Assembly (NCBI RefSeq): GCF_026627925.1
Contig: NZ_JAPNLE010000007.1
Coordinates: 496,001-560,000 of the forward strand
Direction of reading: 5' to 3'
Length of the DNA stretch: 64,000 bases
From: Cupriavidus sp. D39
Lineage (GTDB): Bacteria > Pseudomonadota > Gammaproteobacteria > Burkholderiales > Burkholderiaceae
The position numbers and the translations under genes were made by a program. The notes beneath the pieces were generated by a model. That model was not told the origin of the DNA and searched no databases. It saw only the letters and a program-made list of their open reading frames with translations. Below are positions 57,926 through 64,000 of the stretch, piece by piece (within the stretch, counting starts at the first letter, position 1; every line of letters begins with the position of its first letter).

Positions 57926-59237
57926 TCGCTATCCTGCGTGGTTGATGGTTTGTCCAGCCATTGGTCCAGCTCACCTCTCAGGTCTGCGTTAAGCAGGAAG
58001 AGGTTCGAGACGCGGAACGACATGCCCTTCGGCCATGAAATGCCACTCTTGATCCCGGGTGCCGCAACGCCGGAATCGTCGTCTTCGCCGTTGTCCTCCT
58101 CTGGCAGTTGTGCGCCTCGGAACGCCGGTCCCGGGACAACATCCTGCCCCTTCAGGCGCAATACGCGTTCATCCCGCGCGACCAGTTGCTTCAGGACCTT
58201 TGCGTGATCTTCGCTGCTGCATTCGCCGCAGAAAGCATTGGCTTCCTTGTCCACGTGCCGTGCGCTCAAGAAAGCATCGGCGGCGTCCTTTAACGCCTCC
58301 AGCCGGAGTGCCACGGCATCTGGAATCCGGGAGAGCAGCGAAAAGCGCTGCCCATATCCCTGATTGCCAATGTGCGCTTCCAGGGCATCCAGGACGGCGA
58401 TCGCTGCATCGCGTGCGGACAGGAACAAGGCGCCAGTTTTCAAATCCTCCCAATGCTGGCCGCTGGAGATTTCCGCCGGCCTGGCTTCCCAGGAGAAGGA
58501 CGGGCTATGCGCCGATCGTAGCGACTCCACCCAGTTCAGTGCGTCGCGTCGGCGTTGCCTGTCGTCCGTGCTCTCGCTGTCGGCCCCCTGAACGAGCCGT
58601 TCCATCAGCAGTTCCCGAGCGCGATCGGATAGGGGTTCGGTGGGAGACAGGGCAGCACGAAGCGGGGGCTCTTGACGCTGTCTTCCTTGGAGGTAGCCCA
58701 TAACAGCAAATGATCAATGACGCTGCGATTGAAGGGCGAGCGGCCTTCGCAAGCGGCATCCAGGAAATCCTTCCCCGCCTGCGAACAAGCGAACGCGTTG
58801 AATCGCACGCCGTCCGCCTCCACCAGGCCAAGTGCCGGCAGGGCCTGGACGGTGGCCATGCGCATGGGCTGGGTGACATAGAAACTGCGTTGCCGGAGGG
58901 CCTTGAAGCCAAGGTCGGTCTTGCCTTGCATTTTCGTGCTGCCGCGCATGCGTGGGTCGCGCGTCCAGTTGTTGCTGTCGAATGCCAGCCAGCAGGCAAG
59001 GGCCTCGACCGCGTTGGCTGTCTCGATATTGGTTAGGTGCTTACCCTTTTCTCCCGCGCACTGGGCAATCCGGACGCCCAAAGTGGCGAGGAACAATTGC
59101 TTGCCGAACCACACACTACCCAAGCCTGGCACGGCCAGGTCATTGAACGACCGGACAGATGCCGCAACGCCCAGTGTTCTGGTGCGCCGCTCACTCGCTA
59201 GTTTCCCGGGGCCGAGAAGCCCCCATGTCAATGTCAT
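57922..59237 (-). pseudogene. unknown 438-aa island protein, single-base frameshift
   Basis: Two overlapping frames join into one product. The first runs from MTLTWGLLGPGKLASERRTR through FNDLAVPGLGSVWFGKQLFL and VEALACWLAFDSNNWTRDPR to IDHLLLWATSKEDSVKSP. The second continues PPLRAALSPTEPLSDRAREL through CGECSSEDHAKVLKQLVARD to the C-terminus. The break is at a run of five C (plus-strand GGGGG at 58664-58668); one more C gives continuous family-like sequence. The CGEC pair is a possible half metal site. No family recognised. ATGA overlap with the PLD gene places it in the same operon, a likely core component. Confidence 0.7.
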
Positions 59238-59571
59238 ATGATAGGTACCTGAGATTCCTACATCTACGAGGCCACTTGTGGCCGAAGAAAGAGCCATTCA
59301 CTACATCGTCATCCGGCACCGATTCCTGAATGCCTATCGCTGAACATCCCAATGCCAGATCGTCTATAGCGCCAATCTACGTGGCTATGTCTCTATGGAT
59401 CCATACCGGGAGCCGGCTATCCTGGTCTGGAAGATTGACCGCGCTCGTTGCGCGCTCACTCCTCTTTTCGCTGCATCATGTGTTAACCCGAAAATGTTCT
59501 GTGGCTCGCCGCGTCCGTGCAGGGACGATAGCTCACCTACCCCGAGTGCGGGTCGATCACGATTCAACGCC
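59238..59571. other. gap between WYL gene and 438-aa gene, probable internal promoter
   Basis: About 330 bp without a supported gene, the only real gap in the island. Probable site of a second promoter for the 438-aa/PLD/SNF2 operon. Confidence 0.4.
59270..59283. promoter_or_regulatory. 14-bp palindrome, candidate WYL operator
   Basis: GGCCAC-TT-GTGGCC, a perfect inverted repeat 33 bp before the start of the 438-aa gene and downstream of the WYL regulator gene. Position is right for an operator. Short palindromes also arise by chance. Confidence 0.35.
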
Positions 59572-60582
59572 TCAGGACGAGTCATGGCAGGCCCCGTCCG
59601 CCGCAACAGGATCAGCAGTCGAAACGGGGAGGCGCCGTATATCAGTCACTTGATCGCCGAATCCGCGAAGCCACCACTCAAGCTGCGCGGTCTCAACAAC
59701 AGTCGCGCTGATCTCGAATTGATCGCCTATCTCTCTGACCTGTTGATCCGCCGACAGAGGAGATTCCAGCACGTGCAACCCAGCGTCTTTGTCCACGCAG
59801 AAAGTGAGATGAATCCGTTTTCCGTCACCGAATCCGAACCGGCCATCCGCATCGTATTTCTGCAGATCGAAGTCCTTTGGCCGTTCGAACGTCTGCGTTG
59901 AGGCCTCTGCCGAGACGACCCGGTGCAAGGCGAGGCTGCGCTCGTTGTAGTACCCCTCATAGCGGCACACCAGGTATAGCCTTGCGCCCTGCTGTGCCAG
60001 CCCCAACGGCATCACATTTGCGGTCTTCCGGCCTCCGGCCGCGTTCTTGTAGTCAAGCTTTAGCCAGAGGTTTCTGTAGAGTGCATTGCTGACTGCCTCG
60101 AAGACACCGGGTTTAATTTTTGGCGGCAGGAGCGGCTGGGTGGTGCTGACGACTCTCACTTTGGATAGCCACTCCCGCTCCTGGGCTCGCTTGCCGTTGG
60201 CCGGGGACGTGAGATTCGTACGTGCCTGCTGGAAGAATCCGTCCATAGATTTCATCAGGCTGGCGGGCAGCAGATGCCGCAGATGCTGCTCGGCAAGCGC
60301 CAGCATTAGCGACTCCTGCTCATTGAGCACTGGCAGCGACAGCCCGCTCGCCCGATCCTTCCAGCGGTAGCCATAGGGCTTGCTGCGGTCGTCTCGCTCG
60401 ATCTCAAAGTGCTCGCTGAGCATTTCAAGCTGGCGCTGGATTGTTCGCCGATCCCTAGAGAGTCCTGCATTCGTCAGTTGATCATGCAGTTCGGTCGCGG
60501 AAACCTTGCGATTGCGCGGAATGCGACGAAGCAACTCCAGTGCCAGCAGCACCGTTTCCAACGTGTCAGGGCGTTTAGCCAT
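59572..60582 (-). CDS. WYL-domain transcriptional regulator
   Basis: A 336-aa protein with an N-terminal winged helix (about residues 5-65: DTLETVLLALELLRRIPRNR, KVSATELHDQLTNAGLSRDR, RTIQRQLEMLSEHF), then the WYL domain (about 140-220: VFEAVSNALYRNLWLKLDYK, MPLGLAQQGARLYLVCRYEG, RSLALHRVVSAEAS) and a WCX-type C-terminus (RIHLTFCVDKDAGLHVLESP, WWLRGFGDQVTDI). WYL proteins are ligand-sensing regulators found at many defence loci (BrxR, CapW). The start is 5 bp from the DUF2779 stop, so it belongs to that operon and may repress the whole island. Confidence 0.9.
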   Translation of the reverse strand: MAKRPDTLETVLLALELLRRIPRNRKVSATELHDQLTNAGLSRDRRTIQRQLEMLSEHFEIERDDRSKPYGYRWKDRASGLSLPVLNEQESLMLALAEQHLRHLLPASLMKSMDGFFQQARTNLTSPANGKRAQEREWLSKVRVVSTTQPLLPPKIKPGVFEAVSNALYRNLWLKLDYKNAAGGRKTANVMPLGLAQQGARLYLVCRYEGYYNERSLALHRVVSAEASTQTFERPKDFDLQKYDADGRFGFGDGKRIHLTFCVDKDAGLHVLESPLSADQQVREIGDQFEISATVVETAQLEWWLRGFGDQVTDIRRLPVSTADPVAADGACHDSS

Positions 60583-60587
60583 ATCGG

Positions 60588-62089
60588 TTACAGCTTCAAG
60601 TCAGGACGGCCAGCAAAAAACTGCCAGAGCCGCACCATGGCAAAGGTATCCAGGCCGCAGTAGGCCAGTAGCTGCTGCTCGATCTGGTTCTTACGCGCGC
60701 GCGTCGTGCCCGGGTGGATCGCCTCCTGGTAGGCATCCATGGCCATCCCGCCATCTTGGACGCCATCCAGCGCGTCGTACCGCAGGTCCGGCGCGACCGC
60801 CGGAAGTACCCTCTTGATGCTCCAACTGCCTTGCTGGCTCGGATGGTAGTAGTGCTGTTGTGCGACCGGGAGCAAGTCGACTACGCGCGCATTGATGGCC
60901 AGAAGAGCTGCCTTCAGTCGGGGAAAACGGTCAGCAAGCTCTCGAATGCGCGAAGTTTCGAATGCGGCGTTATACACAAAGACCGGTCCGCTCTCCCCAC
61001 AGTTGGCAACCAGCGCCTCCGCAAATGCCCGCGAAGGATCGCCACCCGACAGGTCAAGGAAGGATTGGTGCTCCAGCTTGCCCGTGCGCGACAGGCGGTG
61101 CACGCTGAACTGGAATGGCAACTGCTGATACGGACGAGTGCCCTTCCAGATCGGCACCGCAAACTGGATCGTCTCAAAATCGAGGAAGTAAGCCGGCAGC
61201 TTATGGGATGCGAGATCAGCGGCCGCGCCGGCGGCATCGAAGAATGTCTGCCCAGAGAGTGTATGCATCTTGACACGGCGCTGCCGGTCGTTTAAGAGGC
61301 CATCTGGCACATCCCGCAAGTCGGCGACACCGTCCTCCTCGATCAACGCCTTTAGCGCCCTGCTCTGGATGCGGGGAAGCCAGTGCACGGGATACTCGGC
61401 CTGGGGTTCCTGGCTCTGGCAATACCCAAGGAAACCACACTCGTAGGGATCACCGCAGTGCCCACCCGTCTCCAATTCTGGCTCATTGGCATTCGCAGCG
61501 ATCGCCTGCGCATCGGCAATCCAGCCCTTGACCTCATCGCCACGTGCGAATGCCTCTGCCGAAAGGTCATTCTCGGTCAGCAACCCTTGGTAGTCCTCCG
61601 CGCCGGGATAGACCCAACTGCTATCGATGTGCGCGAGCGCAATCGACGTGAGCGGGACACCGGCGCTCCTCGCCACAAAGGCCTGCACTGCCGTATCGTC
61701 ACGGTGATAGTCCTTGACGCTGGTGGAGGACTTGACTTCAACCATGCGCCAGGAGCGTTTTCCCCTCGTGCCAGACGGGAGCATAACGTCGGCGAAGGCC
61801 AGCGCCCCACCCGCAGAGAATCCCGCTTCAAAAATCGGCTGTGAGAACTGAAGCAATTCCGTGCTACGAGCAAAAGCGGCCTTGAACCCATCGCGCTGCG
61901 CATCGATCAGGACACCAACTTTTTCGGGTCATAGAGCCGCTGCGCAATCTCCCCGACCTGATGCCCCACCTGGAAGCTCGCTTCGGTCGTCGCAGAATCC
62001 TCGCGGAGCTCCGGTCGGTGAATCTCCAGCCACAGGCGTTTGGGGCACTGACGGAAGGCCATCAACTTCGACTTGGATAGTGCGCGCAT
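60588..62089 (-). pseudogene. DUF2779 protein: Fe-S PD-(D/E)XK nuclease plus DEDD exonuclease, single-base frameshift
   Basis: Starts at MRALSKSKLMAFRQCPKRLW after GAGGG. The Cas4/RecB-like half has the first Cys in RQCPKRLWLE, the nuclease motif VEVKSSTSVKDYHRDDTAVQ and the Cys cluster HCGDPYECGFLGYC, which with the first Cys suits a 4Fe-4S cluster. The C-terminal DnaQ-like half (DUF2779) has YFLDFETIQFAVP, VYNAAFETSRIRELAD and LLAYCGLDTFAMVRLW, giving the acidic quartet. The frame breaks near 61913-61919, where YDPKKL should continue with GVLIDAQRDGFKAAFARSTE; one added G restores 500 aa. Likely a dual nuclease effector of the island, 46 bp after the ATPase gene. Confidence 0.88.
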
Positions 62090-62135
62090 GTTTCCCTCGT
62101 GAGCAAGCAGACAGATTATTCCATGCGAATCGGTA

Positions 62136-64000
62136 TCAAAGGAAGCCGACCGCACTTCTTGTTCCCTCCTTCACCGCGCATTCCGCTTCGAGCGCAGCGA
62201 TAAAGTCGGCAGGAGAGCCGATGGTGCGGAAGCGATGCTGGCATACGACTGCCGCAAAATCCCCCGGCGTCAACTTCTGGAGCCGGCCAAGCCGCGATTT
62301 CAGGTTCTCAGAAGGTGCCGGCGGCGCCAGCACATCGCAATGGCGGCAAAAGAGGTCCCAAGCCTGTCTAGGCGTCAGGTATTCGAACTTCACCTTCAGA
62401 TCAAACCGCCGCAATGCCGCCTGATCCAGCCCGTCCATCAGGTTGGTCGAGGCCACGAACACGCCGGAGAAGGACTCCATCTGCGTCAGCATTTCGTTGA
62501 CCAGGCTGACCTCCCAACTCCGCTGGGCGTCCCGACGGTCCTGCAGAAAGCTGTCCACCTCGTCGATGAGGAGTACCGCCCCATCCTGCTCAGCCTGCCG
62601 GAACGCACGGGCGATGTTCTTTTCATTGTCCCCTACCCATTTGGACATCAATTCGGAGGCCCGCTTCACATGCAGCGGGACGCCCAACTGCGCGGCCAGC
62701 CAGCGGCCATAGGCGGTCTTGCCGGTGCCCGGCGGCCCATACAGGCAGAGCCGCCCTGCCCTGGTTCGCATCAACCCGGCCGCCAGCTCGCCCAGATCTG
62801 CGTCGGCGTGGATAAAGGCCGGGTCATAGGTTTCGGGTAGCCGGTTGGGGTCAGCACTAGCTATCGGTTTGTGCCCCTGAGCCTCCAGCGTGTTGCAGAT
62901 CAGCAATTCCATGGCCGAGGCCGCCCCCTGCACGCCCAACTCTTCGCGGATCGCCTGCACGACCGAAGCGGCGCGGGTCACGATGGCGGGCGCCAAAGCC
63001 TCGGACTCGGCCACCCGGTCCACAGCGCGAGCGTCCAGCAGGCCCGCGCAGGCGCCCTCGATAATCCGGGCGCGCTGTTTCTTGGGCGGCACAGGCAACT
63101 CGATAATCATGTCAAAGCGCCGAATAAACGCGGCGTCGAGACATTCGGCCGAGTTGGACAGCCACAGGGTAGGTACCGGGTTCGCTTCCAGCATTCGGTT
63201 GATCCATGCCTTACGGGTCTGCGCGGTACTCTTGCGCCCGAAGAAGCCGTCCCCATCGTTAAAGACGTCTTCTACCTCGTCGAAGAGGATCAAGGCCCGG
63301 CGCTGCCCAAAGAAGCTTTGGGCAGCCCGAAAGGCGCGTAGCCGCCGCTCCCCATTGATCGGATCGCCATCGTCGTCCTCGCTGGCCACCTCGAACAGCT
63401 CGCAATCGAGGTCCTTGGCCAGCGCTTTGGCGAGCTGGCTCTTGCCCGTGCCAGGCGCACCATGCACGAAGATGTTCGCGCCCTTTCGTCCGAACGACAG
63501 GGCATGCCGCAGGTAAGGCTGCAGCACCGCCAGCGAGGAGTTGACGTGTTCGTAGTCCGCCAACCCCAGTTGCGCGGGCGCTGCCAAGGCCACCGTGTCC
63601 CGCAGCAGGACGACCGGGTCTGCGTCAGAAGAAACAATATGGTCGGCAAAACTGTCAGAAAGCAACTCCAGCTTGCCATTCAGCATTGAACGGCAGCTGC
63701 GGTCCACGGATACCAGGCCGGATTGCGCCAGGACGCCCTGCGTGCTCAACGCCTCGCGAACCTCTGGCTCCGGCAGGTCGAGCAGGACCGCCAGCACATG
63801 AAACACCTTTGCCGACGACAATTGTCCCAGCCAGTCTGCCGTGTCGTCCAGCAGGCGCTCGTTCTTGAGCATCACGACAAACTCCAGGATCTGGCAATCC
63901 GTATCCGACAGACCCACCAGTTCCGCCAGGCGTGCGATATTGGCGTTAAGGCAGGCAGAAATCTGGGAGTTACAACATTGTTTCTCCGCTTCCTGATGGA
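62136..64000 (-). CDS. tandem AAA+ ATPase (5' end beyond the window)
   Basis: The frame stays open to the right edge (reading EAEKQCCNSQISACLNANIA before the first internal GTG), so the start lies outside and at least 620 residues are seen here. After an N-terminal helical domain come two AAA+ modules. The first has Walker A HGAPGTGKSQLAKALAKDL and Walker B ALILFDEVEDVFND. The second has Walker A YGPPGTGKTAYGRWLAAQL, Walker B AVLLIDEVDSFLQDRR and sensor/Arg-finger ASTNLMDGLDQAALRRFDL. Both sites look active. CDC48-like tandem ATPases remodel proteins or complexes. First visible gene of the island operon, followed by the DUF2779 nuclease. Confidence 0.88.
   Translation of the reverse strand, partial: HQEAEKQCCNSQISACLNANIARLAELVGLSDTDCQILEFVVMLKNERLLDDTADWLGQLSSAKVFHVLAVLLDLPEPEVREALSTQGVLAQSGLVSVDRSCRSMLNGKLELLSDSFADHIVSSDADPVVLLRDTVALAAPAQLGLADYEHVNSSLAVLQPYLRHALSFGRKGANIFVHGAPGTGKSQLAKALAKDLDCELFEVASEDDDGDPINGERRLRAFRAAQSFFGQRRALILFDEVEDVFNDGDGFFGRKSTAQTRKAWINRMLEANPVPTLWLSNSAECLDAAFIRRFDMIIELPVPPKKQRARIIEGACAGLLDARAVDRVAESEALAPAIVTRAASVVQAIREELGVQGAASAMELLICNTLEAQGHKPIASADPNRLPETYDPAFIHADADLGELAAGLMRTRAGRLCLYGPPGTGKTAYGRWLAAQLGVPLHVKRASELMSKWVGDNEKNIARAFRQAEQDGAVLLIDEVDSFLQDRRDAQRSWEVSLVNEMLTQMESFSGVFVASTNLMDGLDQAALRRFDLKVKFEYLTPRQAWDLFCRHCDVLAPPAPSENLKSRLGRLQKLTPGDFAAVVCQHRFRTIGSPADFIAALEAECAVKEGTRSAVGFL

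Overview
The window is GC-rich proteobacterial chromosome or megaplasmid. The gene families (quinol-type norB, DUF2945/DUF488 pair, KfrA and H-NS-like relics, pRiA4b ORF-3 protein, IS66/ISKra4/ISL3/IS110 elements) point to a Burkholderiales-like or Xanthomonadales-like host, but no rRNA or tRNA is present to fix the taxon. Almost everything between 5 and 53 kb is accessory DNA: relics, duplications and insertion sequences separated by short gene-poor stretches.

Layout. 0-5.2 kb holds central sugar-phosphate metabolism: a decayed pgi, then a DUF2090 aldolase-like gene and pgm in ATGA overlap, with a convergent tkt. 5.9-22.2 kb holds a quinol nitric oxide reductase (frameshifted), a DUF488-DUF2945 pair and a DUF4142-cupredoxin pair. 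Both pairs recur at 18-22 kb as diverged, partly broken copies, and an IS630 sits inside the first copy. In between are a diacylglycerol-kinase/calcineurin phosphoesterase operon, a BON-domain periplasmic protein and several IS relics. 22.2-33 kb is a scrapyard: acs, ligD, EAL, H-NS and DUF2188 fragments, an intact IS4/IS701-like element with target duplication, a sulfatase-modifying-type protein and an IS110. 33-36.5 kb holds an AbiE toxin-antitoxin pair plus H-NS/KfrA plasmid-type genes. 37.5-41.3 kb is a two-gene module of a large glycine-zipper membrane protein and a coiled-coil lipoprotein, not recognised. 42-48.3 kb is IS territory: an IS66 nested in an IS5 with a perfect 8-bp target duplication, and an ISL3 with a passenger gene and a perfect 8-bp target duplication.

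48.6-64 kb is the most interesting part, a minus-strand defence-like island. In transcription order it contains a tandem AAA+ ATPase (running off the right edge), a DUF2779 Fe-S nuclease/DEDD exonuclease, a WYL regulator, a 438-aa protein of unknown family, a two-HKD phospholipase-D-type nuclease and an SNF2 helicase. Two DUF262 genes (one with a DUF1524 HNH nuclease domain) follow. The gene set does not match BREX, DISARM, Druantia, Zorya or other systems I can name, and is the best candidate for an undescribed anti-phage or anti-plasmid system.

A caution for the whole window: at least six genes (norB, DUF4142 copy A, DUF488 copy B, the DUF262-DUF1524 gene, the 438-aa protein, DUF2779) are each broken by what looks like a single missing base, in most cases inside a short homopolymer, and each becomes full length with one base restored. 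This looks like sequencing error rather than biological decay, so these genes may be intact in the organism. By contrast pgi, acs, kfrA, ligD and the IS relics are truly decayed.
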